The position numbers were made by a program, and so were the translations under genes. From the NCBI GenBank assembly GCA_946811695.1, contig OX328123.1, positions 36,445,660-36,509,659 on the forward strand: a stretch of 64,000 bases of DNA, read 5' to 3'. This stretch comes from Gonocerus acuteangulatus (lineage: Eukaryota; Arthropoda; Insecta; Hemiptera; Coreidae). The notes under the pieces were generated by a model. It worked only from the letters and a program-made list of their open reading frames with translations. It ran no database searches and had not been told where the DNA came from. Of the stretch, positions 23,070 to 35,099 are shown one piece after another; the first letter of the stretch is position 1; every line of letters starts with the position of its first letter.

Positions 23070-23450
23070 GATTATTTTGACCTAGGCTATGACACTCCCC
23101 ATATCAACCCCTACCTGTGTGCAAAGTTTGGTCAACTTTGGTCAAACAGTGTGGATTTGTATAAGGAAAATAAAGACAGACAGACAGCTGACAGATGATT
23201 TTGACCTAGCCAATGAGACTCCCCGTATCAACCCCTACCTGTGTGCAAAGTTTGGTCAACTTTGGTCAAACGGTGTGGATTTGTATAAGGAAAATAAAGA
23301 CAGACAGACAGCTGACAGATGATTTTGACCTAGCCTATGACACTCCCCATATCAACCCCTACCTGTGTGCAAAGTTTGTTCAAAATCGCTCGAAAGCTGT
23401 GGATTTATATGAGGAACAAATTGAATGGCTTGGGGGGAGTTTATTTAGAG
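23070..23450 (+). repeat. 124-bp tandem repeat, about 2.5 units
   Basis: Units begin at about 23070, 23194 and 23318 with gattttgacctagcctatga and end with agacagacagacagctgaca. A related single unit precedes the TA array at 26616, and another decayed one is at about 47615-47700, so the unit is a fragment of an interspersed element that was then tandemly duplicated. Confidence 0.88.
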
Positions 23451-23644
23451 GGAGTTCATTTAGATTCTGCAGGTTCCATCTTCCAATACTCCCTGCATTA
23501 CAATCAAAGTAATATACACTTTTTTTATATTTTTTTCCTGAGTTTTAAAAGTATAATAATAATAATATTAAAATAGAGAAATATGATAGTGTAATGATAA
23601 CAACTATTATAATACAAATAAAAATAGTAATAATAATATTGAAA

Positions 23645-23770
23645 TGGTCAGTACCTGAATGGGTGACCGACCACGTGCTGTTGGCATTATAAAAGGGTGG
23701 CAACCTATAGATAGCCCGGCGCTAATGGCCAAGTTGTAGATGCGCCGTTAAACACACACACACACAAAAA
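23645..23770 (+). mobile_element. 5S-rRNA-derived SINE
   Basis: Starts tggtcagtacctgaatgggt and continues gaccgaccacgtgctgttgg, which aligns with the 3' third of 5S rRNA including the box C region. Its tail gcgctaatggccaagttgta then gatgcgccgtt is shared with the inserts at 5534 and 35432. The flanks are a perfect 16-bp duplication aataataatattgaaa (23629-23644, 23771-23786). 5S-derived SINEs are known as the SINE3 class. The first two thirds of 5S are missing, so it lacks boxes A and IE and is probably silent. Confidence 0.85.
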
Positions 23771-24221
23771 AATAATAATATTGAAAAAGAAACAAATTAT
23801 AATATCAAAATTAAGAATTAGGTGAAAGAAATAAAAAAAAAAGAATGAATATAAATGAATTAAATAAAATAAAATAACTGATTAATGAAAAGAAAACGTC
23901 CGTTCTTGCAATGGCTTATTCTTGCGATTGTTAAAACAGAATTCAAGAAACTGTTCAATTATTTATAGCAGCATTATTTTTCAAAAACAAATGCACTACT
24001 TTTCTCATTTGTTCCGATACTAAACATAAAGGTATGAATTCTGTATACGCACTTTTGATAACATTATATGATATAATAATAAAAAATTATGATTTGTCAA
24101 AATGAAATTATTTACAGTAATAATCCATTGTCTCAGTTTAAAAATAAATATATGTCAAGATTGCTTTACATACATTCAGAAAAATTTCACAAAAAGTTTT
24201 AGCAGAAATATTTTACTACAG

Positions 24222-24427
24222 CTCATGACAAAAGTGTAGTAGATAGGGTGGGAGAAAGAGTAAAATCCTTGGTCTCTAATGGAAGTTATGAAACTAAAAA
24301 TGTAAAAAACTCAGTACAGTTTGCTAATGTTGCATCTAGTTTAATGACAAACACTACAATTCTCCGTATTAGCCAAGTAGATATTGAGCCTGCTATAAGT
24401 TCGGACAGTCAAGATTCTATAAGTAGG
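24222..24427 (+). CDS. Possible exon of unknown gene
   Basis: Open from an acceptor (tttactacag, AG at 24220-24221) to a donor (GTATTT at 24428): HDKSVVDRVGERVKSLVSNG to SSDSQDSISR, 68 residues with protein-like composition in AT-rich surroundings. The V-x-LV-x-G-x(7)-VK pattern faintly recalls a helical domain preceding DNA-binding regions, but I cannot name it. Its 3' end is phase 0, which does not fit the phase-1 exon at 31821, so it is not simply the first exon of the zinc-finger gene; an unrecognised exon between, or chance, is possible. Confidence 0.3.
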
Positions 24428-26268
24428 GTATTTATTTATTTTTTCTCTTCAAGTAAAAAAAGTTCATAGTGTAAATATTTAGTATTTTGTTTAGTTTTAT
24501 TTTGCACTGCTTCTATATTTATTTCTTATTAGTATTTAATCTTAATCAAATGTGGTAGACTCCTTGCTGTAAAATTGTAATTTTTTAGGAAAATATTCAT
24601 TCATTCATAAGTTCGGACAGTCCATGGGTTACTGTTAAAGACATAGTTTATATTAAGCAAATGCATGTGATAAAATGCAATTCGCAAATCAAAAAGTCAA
24701 CTATGGAAAACGAACTGAAACCAGCAAGTTAACAGATCAAAAACTTAATATTTCAAATTTTAATGTTAGTTACTGGTGTGCAGTTACATGTGATAAAAAT
24801 TAAGCTGTATTTCATTTTATATTGCCCAGCAAACCCTTCACTGAAGTAATGAATGTTTTGTACATGTAGTTTTCATTCTGAATAGCTTTGGGTTATTTTT
24901 TATAGTTTTTAAAATTAAATCGCTGTACTATAAAAAATAATATATTGTTAGCTAAAATTTTAATTGAACAATTTTTTGTATTTAACGGGGAAAAAAAACG
25001 GGAGTGAAAAAAACCATACATTTTATTTTTTCATGTGATAGTGTATACCTTTTGGAATAATAATAAAAAACTATGTTAGTGATTTTCTTTTTATCGTTTG
25101 ATGATATTCCACTTAGTGTGGAACGCCATATTTAATTTTTACAAAATGCATTTTAACACTTCAGGATTTTTTCAGAACTTTTGTAATAACTTTATGCTTA
25201 CATTATTTTTTTTTCTGGCTTCCATATTTATTGAAGTATTGTCATAGAAAATGTCATCAACATTGGTCGATAGGTATGATTTATATTCTAGAACTAAGTG
25301 CTCTTCTTTTGTCCAATCGATGATAACTGCAAAATTTGAAATACTTTAGCAGGGCATGAAATTAAACAATTTGAGATTGACAAAAACTATTTTATATTCT
25401 TACTTATATCCATGAAAGGAATGAACATGCCAAGTTTCATTAAAATTTGAGATCATGGATGTCAAATCCTATTTTTTTGGGTTGATTTGACATGGAATGA
25501 CCCAAATGTTTAAATATCATGTCACACATAGATGATTTTAGGTGGTACGTTAAAGAAGTAAAAGTATTTAAATTATTAAAGTTCTGTGCAGGTTAATGGG
25601 TTAATGTTGAAGACATAGTTTATGTTAAGCAAATGCATGAGATAAAATGCAATTCACAAAAAAAATAACTATGGAAAACAAACGGGAAACTCCAAATCAA
25701 CAGATCAAATACTTAATATTTCAAATTACTTACTAATATATGATATTAATCCAAAATCTGAGAATATAAGGTTGTAATTTAGATAATCACAACATTTTTC
25801 AACAGATCAAAAACTTAATATTTGAAATTACTTATTAATATATATTAGTCAAAATTTTAAGAATATAAGGCTATAATTTAGGTAAACACTAATATTTTAC
25901 TAAAACTAAAAAGTTTTGGAAATTAGATAAACAAACCAAACTTAAAAAAAAGGATAATGGTTAATGGCTTCTAGGGGCTCAGTGTTGCTCTACATTTTCA
26001 TCAGAAATTAATAAAATTGATCTTATATGATATTTCTTGTCCAAATCTTGAGAATATACGGCTATAATTTAGATAAACATACAAAGGTTAAAACTGAAAA
26101 GTTTTGTTCGCAAAAGAAAAACTTTTCGCAAAAAAAGAAGAAAGTTTTTTTTAGCTTGCTAATCTCCACCTAGGCAACACTGGAAAGAAAATTACTATTT
26201 TTGAACAATTCACTCTTCTTTAATTAACAATTTGGAACTCGTTACTTCCGAACTGTGAAGCCTAAAAG

Positions 26269-26271
<3 letters not shown>
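24428..26271. other. AT-rich DNA with internal duplications
   Basis: No supported gene. The block gttaaagacatagtttatat to atgcatgtgataaaatgcaa near 24630 is repeated near 25605, and the phrase caacagatcaaaaacttaat recurs at 24732 and 25801. The tract taagttcggacagtc at 24399 also recurs at 24608. This suggests decayed copies of one element. Confidence 0.45.

Positions 26272-26314
<43 letters not shown>
26272..26314. repeat. (TA)n microsatellite
   Basis: About 21 units, not within the foldback family context. Confidence 0.9.
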
Positions 26315-26318
<4 letters not shown>

Positions 26319-26611
26319 TATATAATGATGTAAAGTCATCAATGAGTTCGAGTTATTCTAATTATCAAGAACATCAACAAATAAATTTGAGACATTATTC
26401 AAAATGACTGCCAGAATATGAATGGTTCAGTGTAGCCAATTTTTCTTGAACAAAACTTTTGACCTTTTGACCAAATTTCGAAATTTGACTATTTTGACCA
26501 TGCCTAGGAGATTTCCCGTATCAAGAAGTACATGTGTGCCAAGTTTGGTCCAAATTGGTCAAACGGTGTGGATTTGTATAAGGAACAAACAAACAGAAAA
26601 ACAGACACGTG

Positions 26612-26615
<4 letters not shown>

Positions 26616-26698
<83 letters not shown>
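26616..26698. repeat. (TA)n(CA)n compound microsatellite
   Basis: About 28 TA units followed by about 13 CA units, directly after a single copy of the 124-bp-type unit ending aacagaaaaacagacacgtg. Confidence 0.9.
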
Positions 26699-26700
<2 letters not shown>

Positions 26701-26702
<2 letters not shown>

Positions 26703-26937
26703 GGGTGGTCCCGAAGGAAATCGCTGTACTATATGAGTGTGCACACCGACTAAAGTGTAGTTGAATGCCACCAAGGAGAATTTTTTTTTTATTATTTCCC
26801 TATTTATAGGCGTTTCCGTGATTTGTATAAACGACAGTTTTTGTGCTATTTTACAGTTCTATTTGTCTTCAGTTTTTTGGTCCCCTACACGCTCCTGAAG
26901 TTTTGCCATTTAAAATCGGGACACCCTGTGTACAGGG
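26701..26937. mobile_element. Mariner-like MITE
   Basis: Left end cagggtggtcccgaagg, right end tttaaaatcgggacaccctg, inverted with one extra base. About 237 bp, no coding capacity. A second, different end (tacagggtgattcaggtc) starts at once at 26932, a likely neighbour insertion reaching to about 27045. Confidence 0.6.
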
Positions 26938-28365
26938 TGATTCAGGTCTAAATAGCCAAACACTAGGACATAATTTCCAAGAAACTTCATTTGAAGTTTG
27001 GCCCGATTCCGGAAGGAAGAGAAGATATGTCCAATTTTCTGTTATAGCGCGGTTCCCCCTCCCTTCATAGGGAGGAACCCCGCTTATAAGGTTGATCTCA
27101 TTTTTGATGAAATTGGGTACAAAAATCTTTCGTCTAATTTGAAAGGTCAAGTTCGTTAACCAGCAGAATCCGCCCACTGGAAGATGTCGTTTGGGGCGAA
27201 ATTCGCGCAAAAAAAAATCGTAACGCTTACGTTTTTGAGTTCATAAGCTTGTAAGTACTCGTTTTATAGGCTTCTTGGGATAGGAAAAAGAATAAAACCA
27301 TTTTTAAGGCGATAGCTTTAACCGTTTTCGAGAAAATAAGAAAAATAGTTGTTGAATACCGTTTTTGGTTTGGGTACTTAGAATCAAGGGATTCAGTTGA
27401 AACATTTTTTGCATGTTCGAATTTCATCAAAACTAATATGTTAAACTTTTGGTTACGTTTAGAGTTAAGGAAGGGTTAGAATAAAACATTTTATTAACAG
27501 GCAAGAAAAGATTTGGTAACTTTGTATACTTTCGTTAGTATCTCGAAAACCGTTGACAATTTGGAAAGCGGAAGGATACCATTCGAAAGCTTACTAAATG
27601 GTATACAAAAAAAATTCTAAAGAAAGTTTTGAATAAGCGATGTCAATCGGAGAAATAAGTGCTTAAACTTTGAAGTAATTGATTTCGTTTATTCGAACGG
27701 TTCTTTTTTTCTGTTTTATTCCTTGTTATTTTTAAATTGCTTATAGTCGGATAATGTATTTGACAATAAAACAGGTTAATTAAAATAAGAAAAACAATTC
27801 ATTGCTAGAAATATATCAGGCTGTACCGTATGAAATGTCAGTTTTGGATTTGCCGATTTCCTCAAATGTCTTGAAACTGTCCGAGCTTACTAAATGCTCC
27901 ACAAAAAAGATTCTGAAAAATGTTTGATTAAGTGATATCAATCGGAGAAGTAAGTGCATAAAAATTTCGTTTATTTGAACGGTTCTTTTTGTCTGTTTTT
28001 ATTTCTTGTTATTTTATTATTGCTTCTAGTAGGAGTAAAACAAGATAAGAAAATGGAAACGATATTTATAATTTTTCACGAAAGATTAAAACAAACCAAT
28101 AATTGTATCTACTCCTCTTTTTTTTTTCTCTGTTTACCTTCGTTTTTAATTGTTTTTTTTTTTCTCGGTTTGCATTAGTTTTTAATTGCTTGCTGTTATT
28201 TTGATTGCATTTTTTTCAATAAAACATGACAAGTAATTGAAAAGCGTGTTTGTATTTTGAATTGACTTTGAGAGTCTTGCTTTAGATTGAGGAATTTCCG
28301 CTTCTAACCTGTGGGTGTTAGCAATTTTCATGAAATAAAGAAAAAAAAAATGTTTAGTTCTATTT

Positions 28366-28524
28366 TAAGCTATGGATTGACACTATGGATGAGAACGGAT
28401 ACGTCTTAAGATGACGCAGTTCCTGCTGAAAGAGAATGTGAAAGAGAACACTCTGTATAGGGTCAGACACCTGTCCGGGTCTAGCTACCAGGCCGGCTTC
28501 AGGTAGGCTTTTATTGCACTTCAT
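28366..28524. other. Loop of the giant palindrome
   Basis: Holds one inverted copy of the conserved end (agatgacgcagttcctgc, 28411-28428), then a less AT-rich stretch with gtcagacacctgtccgggtc and ctaccaggccggcttcaggt of unknown origin. Confidence 0.7.
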
Positions 28525-29759
28525 AAATAGAACTAAACATTTTTTTTTTCTTTATTTCATGAAAATTGCTAACACCCACAGGTTAGAAGCGGAAATTCCT
28601 CAATCTAAAGCAAGACTCTCAAAGTCAATTCAAAATACAAACACGCTTTTCAATTACTTGTCATGTTTTATTGAAAAAAATGCAATCAAAATAACAGCAA
28701 GCAATTAAAAACTAATGCAAACCGAGAAAAAAAAAAACAATTAAAAACGAAGGTAAACAGAGAAAAAAAAAAGAGGAGTAGATACAATTATTGGTTTGTT
28801 TTAATCTTTCGTGAAAAATTATAAATATCGTTTCCATTTTCTTATCTTGTTTTACTCCTACTAGAAGCAATAATAAAATAACAAGAAATAAAAACAGACA
28901 AAAAGAACCGTTCAAATAAACGAAATTTTTATGCACTTACTTCTCCGATTGATATCACTTAATCAAACATTTTTCAGAATCTTTTTTGTGGAGCATTTAG
29001 TAAGCTCGGACAGTTTCAAGACATTTGAGGAAATCGGCAAATCCAAAACTGACATTTCATACGGTACAGCCTGATATATTTCTAGCAATGAATTGTTTTT
29101 CTTATTTTAATTAACCTGTTTTATTGTCAAATACATTATCCGACTATAAGCAATTTAAAAATAACAAGGAATAAAACAGAAAAAAAGAACCGTTCGAATA
29201 AACGAAATCAATTACTTCAAAGTTTAAGCACTTATTTCTCCGATTGACATCGCTTATTCAAAACTTTCTTTAGAATTTTTTTTGTATACCATTTAGTAAG
29301 CTTTCGAATGGTATCCTTCCGCTTTCCAAATTGTCAACGGTTTTCGAGATACTAACGAAAGTATACAAAGTTACCAAATCTTTTCTTGCCTGTTAATAAA
29401 ATGTTTTATTCTAACCCTTCCTTTACTCCAAACGTAACCAAAATTTTAACATATTAGTGTTGATGAAATTCGAACATGTAGAAAATCTTTCAACTGAATC
29501 CCATAATTCTAAGTACCAAAATCAAAGACAAAAAGACAGTTCGAATAAGCGAAATCAATTACTTTAAAGTTTTAAGCACTTATTTCTCCGATTAACATCG
29601 CCTAATCAAAACTTTCTTTAGAACCATTTTTGTAGAGCATTTGGTAAGCTTTCTAATGGTAATCTTACGTTTACCAAGATTCTCAACCTTTTTCGAGATA
29701 TTCAGGAAAGTGCCAACTTCAAAATCGGACAATTCGTCTTCGACCTAGAGAGCGAACAG

Positions 29760-29763
<4 letters not shown>

Positions 29764-29810
<47 letters not shown>
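29764..29810. repeat. (TA)n microsatellite
   Basis: About 23 units at the fixed foldback family position. Confidence 0.95.
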
Positions 29811-29816
<6 letters not shown>

Positions 29817-29978
29817 AGTTTGAACCACCATCATTTTCGGTCTCTAGGGGTTCTGAAACGCAAAAGTTTCTAGTCGGCACTTCTGGATTGCATCATGAGA
29901 TCAACCTTATAAGCGGGGTTCCTCCCTATGGGGGAGGACCGCGCTGAGATGATGCAGTTCCTGCGAGTCGGACTGTAT

Positions 29979-31627
29979 AATGAATAAGAAAGGATTGCTC
30001 AAAAACTATTCAAGATAATTAAATTCGAATTATGCTATCAAAAAATACATACTATTTCCTTTAAAACAACAGTAATTAAATTCACTAGAACCATTATTAA
30101 ATTATACTTTCAGGACGTATAATAAAGCACTTCTTTTTTTATCAATGAATCAGAGTCTTTTCGCGAATTTTTTTCTTAGCCCCCTAACGGACTACAGATT
30201 CAATACTTACACAAAAACATCTACATTTAGTAAGCATTAAATCCATGCAGGAGGCTTATTGAGGGATAAATTGAACGTTTGACTTTCTTTTGTCAAAAAA
30301 ATGTGGAATGTAGTTTTGTTACTTTCAAATATTTTATGTGAAGAAAATAAAAATTATTCATTTTTTATAGGCCAAACTGTGGGAATACATTTTCCTGTCC
30401 GGAAGCAATAAAAAGTAACTGTAAGAAATGTTTTTCATTTTGGAGATATGTTACATTTTGTGTTTTACAAGTTTTCATTGAATATCTTTTACACGATGTA
30501 CTCGGCACTAAAATATTTGCTAATATATGTGAAATTTGCCGAAATTGCAATTGTACCTTTATCAACTTGGACAGGGATCCATCCACTGCCTAACAGCACT
30601 GGTGCTGTTTGCAGGACAGCAATCCATCAGGAACCTATGTGCAAGCGGAACGTCTTCCAATGCAATAGGTCGATTGTGTTGAAGGAGATTTAAAAATATG
30701 TTAAATCGAACATGTCAGGACGCAATATTGGCTGAAGAAGATATTTGTCCAAAATCCTGCACCACTTGTTAACTTGGAACTTTTACTGATTGTGTGATCT
30801 TCACTATGAATAAGGATTAAACTGAAACCAAGTATGCAAATTGGGACTGTTAAATATTCCATTCCGTGTGAATGTGACTTTGCCTGTCCACAAAATGTTG
30901 GGCCGAACTGAGGATTAACATTTTTCTTCCCGCAATGTTTTGCACAATTTTTAGTTTTATTTCAAATTTTATTTGATAAAATTTCAAAATATGTGTAAGT
31001 TTTGGATTACAAGTATTTACCTACCCTGAAATGTTTTTGAACTCTCCCCTCAAATTTTCTAGTCAAAACTGGGTGCCAAATACATCATGTAAAAGAGAAA
31101 TCCATGAAAATTTTTTTGGAAAAAAAAAACACGAAATGTGACGTATCTCTAAAATGAAAATCTTTTCTAATTTTTTCTTTCAGTTACTTTTATTGCTTCC
31201 CGACTGGACAATGGATTCCCAAAGTTTTGCCAATAAAAAATGAATAATTTTTAATTTCTTCACACAAGGTATTTGAAAGTAACAAAACTACATTCCATTT
31301 TTTTGACAAAAGAGAGCCATTCATTCAATTTATTCCTTAATAAACCTCCACTTCATTTGCATGGATTTAATGCTTTCTTAACGTAGAAGTTTTCGTGTAC
31401 GTATTGAATCCGTAGTCCATTAGGGGACTAAGGAAAAAATTCGCGAAGAAACTCTGATTCATTGATAACAACAGAAGTGCGTTATTGGACGTCCAGAAAG
31501 TATCTTTTAATAATGGTTCTAGTGAATTTAATTACTATTTTTTTAAAGGACATTTTTCTATTTTATGATGGCATAATTCAAATTTAATTATCTTGAATAT
31601 TTTTTGAGCAATCCTTTCTTATTCATT
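29979..31627. mobile_element. Second foldback element, arms about 490 bp
   Basis: 29979-30475 and 31133-31627 are diverged inverted copies: gaataagaaaggattgctca against its complement at 31605-31624, and similarly for acttacac, ttcgcgaattttttt and the aatgtagttttgttactttc segments. The centre (30476-31132) has no ORF of note. It abuts the right end of the giant palindrome but shares none of its sequence, so it is a distinct family. Confidence 0.8.
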
Positions 31628-31820
31628 AAAAAACATGACTACATTTGAATAAATCTCCTCTCTGGCTATCCAGCTACACTGTTCCAAGTAGTTAGAACAC
31701 TAGCCTGTTTGGAAAAAAAATAATAAATATTTCCAATTATTAGATGGAACATATATGGAAATATTTAAATTTTCAAATGCAAAATTCATCAATTTTGAAG
31801 CATTTATTTTTTACTTTCAG

Positions 31821-31895
31821 GGATTGAAGATACGTTTATATACATCAAGGAAGAGAGAGACTCATATCTGGAGGCTGAGGATGAGCAGCTTGAAG
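31821..31895 (+). CDS. Zinc-finger gene 1, internal exon (acidic KEE module 1)
   Basis: 75 bp between acceptor ttactttcag and donor gaag/gtatta, phase 1 at both ends. It codes IEDTFIYIKEERDSYLEAED then EQLE. The IKEE core fits the SUMO-attachment consensus (hydrophobic-K-x-E), a common feature of repressor-type zinc-finger proteins. It is a diverged duplicate of the exon at 36055: same length, same phase, 16 or more identical positions of 24. The first coding exon with the start codon was not found upstream. Confidence 0.75.
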
Positions 31896-32339
31896 GTATT
31901 ATGACATGCCTTTACATTGTCATTTGGAAACATATTGTCAAGGCTATAAATGAGTAAATAATAATATACAGAAAAGCCTATCTGAAATTATTAATAGTGT
32001 TTATTTATTTAGTTTTAAATAAAAAAAACGATGCGTTAGGAAATGTGGGTTCAAATCCCAGTTGTTATTGTTTAAGTTTTATCCTCTATGGGCTTGCTGA
32101 AATAAATTCTCTCTTCCACCATGGATACTTAGAAAGATTAGAAATCTATAAATAACCTGGCATTAATGGCATAGATGTTGATCACGTGAATAGAAATAAA
32201 AAGGTTATCTATTATTGGCCCAAAGCACCCCCTCTCTAGTGATTTATATTTTTTCTATCATATTTCAGCAAGGACGATGAAAACCTCTCGACCAGTAAAC
32301 CACTGTTATTAAAACAATGGGCAATAATAAAAACAATTA

Positions 32340-32770
32340 TTTTGCTTTGTCTTTCTCTAGTGCCATTACTAGTGTCGAGGATCCTCAATAAATTTCAGCC
32401 ATTCCTTCCGGTTCTTGCAATGTTGCTTCATCTGTTGGAGGGTTTTGCCTCTTTTCCCTCCAATCCTCTGGATGTTTTCCTCGTAGGAGATCCCAGACCT
32501 TTCTCGCGGTCTTTTCCCAGATGGTCGAGCTTTTAGAACTTTCTTCACGTGACAAACATGCCCAAACCACTGAAGCTGCCACGATTCGAGTAATTCGAGT
32601 CCTTAGATCTGTTACCTCAAACTGTTCTCTTATTCTTTTATTTATGATGCAATCTCTTCTTGCCTTTCCAACCTCTCTCCTCAGAAACTTCATTTCGGCA
32701 GCAGTAATGTGGCTTGCTTGCTTATCAAATATTACCCAACTTTCGCTCCCATAAGTTAGGATCAGGAGGT
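32340..32770 (-). pseudogene. RTE-type LINE, C-terminal fragment
   Basis: The minus-strand frame has MKFLRREVGKARRD then KRIREQFEVTDL and a decayed form of the WFGH segment, the C-terminal tail after RT in RTE-like LINEs. It lies in the intron between the two KEE exons. No tail or target duplication was resolved. Confidence 0.6.
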
Positions 32771-32879
32771 AGATGGGATCAGTTTCCTGTTAAGGCCGTA
32801 AATCTTCTTTCTCTTTGAGATGCCATTTTATATTTTTCACGAAAGATTAAACCCCACCAATAACTGCTACTATTCCTTT

Positions 32880-32960
32880 ACTAATAGCACTAGTGATATG
32901 TACGGAACTGTGCTAAGATGATGCAGTTCCTGTAAGTCGGAATTTTGTGGATAGGGATAA
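32880..32960 (-). repeat. Conserved end of the foldback family, solitary
   Basis: tgctaagatgatgcagttcctgtaagtcgg at about 32912-32941 is the inverted terminal sequence, next to ctttactaatagcactagtg, which recurs beside the ends at 49440 and 56930. Mentioned as one of about twelve such sites. Confidence 0.6.
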
Positions 32961-33141
32961 TTATACTATATTTCCAGTCTCTAGGGATTTTCTTTAAGTC
33001 CCAAACTAGTTAGAAAAGTTGCTGAAGCACTTTGACAAGCTCTTGCCCCCATATTTGATCAGTTCAGTACTTTGCGAAAATCACACACATGCTTTGCTGT
33101 ATTTAAGATGCATACTTTCAAAGCATTCCACAGTTGTTTAT

Positions 33142-33145
<4 letters not shown>

Positions 33146-33174
<29 letters not shown>
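33146..33174. repeat. (TA)n microsatellite
   Basis: About 14 units, no foldback family context seen. Confidence 0.85.
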
Positions 33175-33181
<7 letters not shown>

Positions 33182-33408
33182 TATTATGTATATATAATTT
33201 CCTCCCTTAAAATTTCAAATTGTAAGAAAACTTTATAGTATTATTTACTTACTTTTTATTTGTAGCTCTGAATATTTGGGCTGAATCATGTAATTATATG
33301 CTCCAATAATTAGTTTATGGACTATATTTTTTATTACAAAAAATAATTTTCTTTTATGATAGTGGTAATAATCTTCTTCTTCTTCTTTATCATCCTTCTT
33401 TGTGCCTT

Positions 33409-35090
33409 TCAGCGTGGAGGTGCCTCGATCCAAGACTGCCAAGCATCACGATCCTGAGCCAGCGCTTTCATGGAGTTTAGACTCTTTCCCTTTTCCTGTC
33501 CAAGGCTGGAAATGTGGTCCATCCAATGTAATCTCGGCCTTCCTCGTGGACGACGTCCAGTGGGCCGAGCCTCAAAGAACTTTCGCGGATCTTGCTGTTC
33601 GCTCATCCTGCATAGATGCCCAAACCACCTCAGATGTCTCTTTTCCACATTTTCCTTCAAGTGTCACCCAGCTTTCACTTCCATATAGAAGTGTAGGGAG
33701 ATAGATGAACTTAAAAATGTGCATTTTGACGCTTTTTCCCATCTCTCTCTTCCCCATCACAGTGTTACACAGCTGGTAATAAACATTATTTGCTTTTTTT
33801 ATCCTGTTGGAGAGCTCCGGACCAAATTTTTGTTGGAATCAGCTGTGCGAACAATATCCTCTACAAAGACCAAAGCTTGTGCTAGAATTGTCCTCATATT
33901 ACACTTTCGTTTTCTTTATAATCATTTTGTAGGCTCCTTCCCAACTCCTCTCAGCTTTTCTTTTTTGCCACTCTTACCACCAATTTAGCCTCATTTCTTC
34001 ATCTAACATAGACCTCCCAGTTAGCTGGATTCTTACTTGTGTAATATTCTTTCCAGGCTACCTTCTTCCTAGATATTGCAGTTGCACTCGATCACTCCAC
34101 CACTTAGTCCTTTTGCCTTTATTGGAGACTACTTTCAACCTGCATACATTTTCGGCTGTCCCTAGAATTGCATGCTTAATGTTTGCCCATGTGTTGTCAA
34201 CATTGTCTTCCACACTTATACCTTTTAGTTTCTCATCCAGAAGGGTTGTAAACTCAGATTTTTTTTCCTCCATCAGTAGCTTTGTGATGTCAATCTTCTT
34301 GTATGCTTTCGAACGTTCCTTCCTAGGTCAAAGAATCTGGGTGTTTCCAATCAGAAGAAGATGGTCTATACTAAGTTCAGCACCTTTGATCACTTTTACA
34401 TCAGTGAAGTATCTCCTTATTCTTCTACTGTACACAATGTAGTCTATTACGCTATTTACATTTCTTTCTTCGGCTGAAAAGGTTATTTATGAAGAGGTTT
34501 ATGAGGGAAGAAGGAGTTACCGATGAGCAGATCATAATCTATGCATAGATCAATAAACCTTTGGCCATTTCCATTTCTAGTGATCTCCCCTCTGTGTAGG
34601 CCCATTATACCCTGATTATTGAAAAGATCTCTTCCTGTCCTGGCATTGAAATCACCCATCAGGATAATATCGCTATTCCTGTTTTGACAATTGATGATTT
34701 CTCTTTCTAGATCTGCATAGAACTACTCTTTATCTAAAACATCAGTTCCCTCTGACGGGGCGTATACTTGAATGATAGAAACCTTTCTTATTGGTAGATC
34801 CATATTTGCCGTTATAATCCTTGAAGATATCGCTTCCTAGTCTTTTACTTTTTCAAACAGGTTTTCTTTCATGATAATGCCGACACTTTCCTTGGCTCTA
34901 AAACCAGCTGGCACTCCTGAATAAATAAGCATGTGGTCCTTGGTTAGACGTACTTCTCTCTGTCCTTTCTTTCTCACTTCACAGACTCCCAAGATGTCTA
35001 CCCTGAACCTTTTCATCTCTTTCACCAGTTCTATTTATTTACCAGTTAATGTCTTGATATTCCATGTACCAAGTCTTAAGTCCTTTCGAG
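33409..35090 (-). pseudogene. RTE-type LINE relic, endonuclease to C-terminus
   Basis: On the minus strand from 35090: LRLGTWNIKTLTGK and RFRVDILGVCEVRKKG (APE endonuclease start), IIQVYAPSEGTD, then the metal-site motif LMGDFNARTG (about 34640), the linker with RTKWWSDRV (about 34100), a worn RT box LVFVEDIV (about 33870; YADD/FADD in working copies), the IKKANNVYYQL-YLPTLLYGSESW segment and the tail HLRWFGHLCRM then RRPRGRPRLHWMD (33450-33640). Most of the RT fingers and palm are deleted between 34060 and 33900. Several stops and frameshifts. A (CTT)n-like stretch at 33370 follows the 3' end. Confidence 0.8.
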
Positions 35091-35099
35091 CGCCAAATT

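Larger units (their letters stand above)
27046..29946. mobile_element. Giant palindromic foldback element (arms about 1 kb)
   Basis: About 27360-28365 and 28525-29525 are reverse complements, almost identical toward the centre: the same 74-codon phantom frame occurs on opposite strands at 27954 and 28712. The loop is 28366-28524. Outside the arms both ends carry the family terminus (gcggttccccctcccttcat on the left; ggttcctccctatgggggag at 29920 on the right) and only the right side has the (TA)n array (29764-29810). No real protein. Confidence 0.85.

Noticed and set aside
23070..23450. CRISPR-like regular repeats
   Set aside because: The genome is eukaryotic and the units are contiguous 124-bp tandem copies without spacers.
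27954..28936. Two identical 74-residue hydrophobic frames on opposite strands
   Set aside because: They are the same repeat DNA in the two palindrome arms; no start context or homology supports a protein.
24222..31895. The 24222 exon as first exon of zinc-finger gene 1
   Set aside because: Its 3' phase is 0, while the next supported exon needs phase 1.
33402..33704. 100-codon + strand frame
   Set aside because: Antisense shadow of the RTE LINE tail (WFGH and RPRGRPR motifs are on the minus strand).
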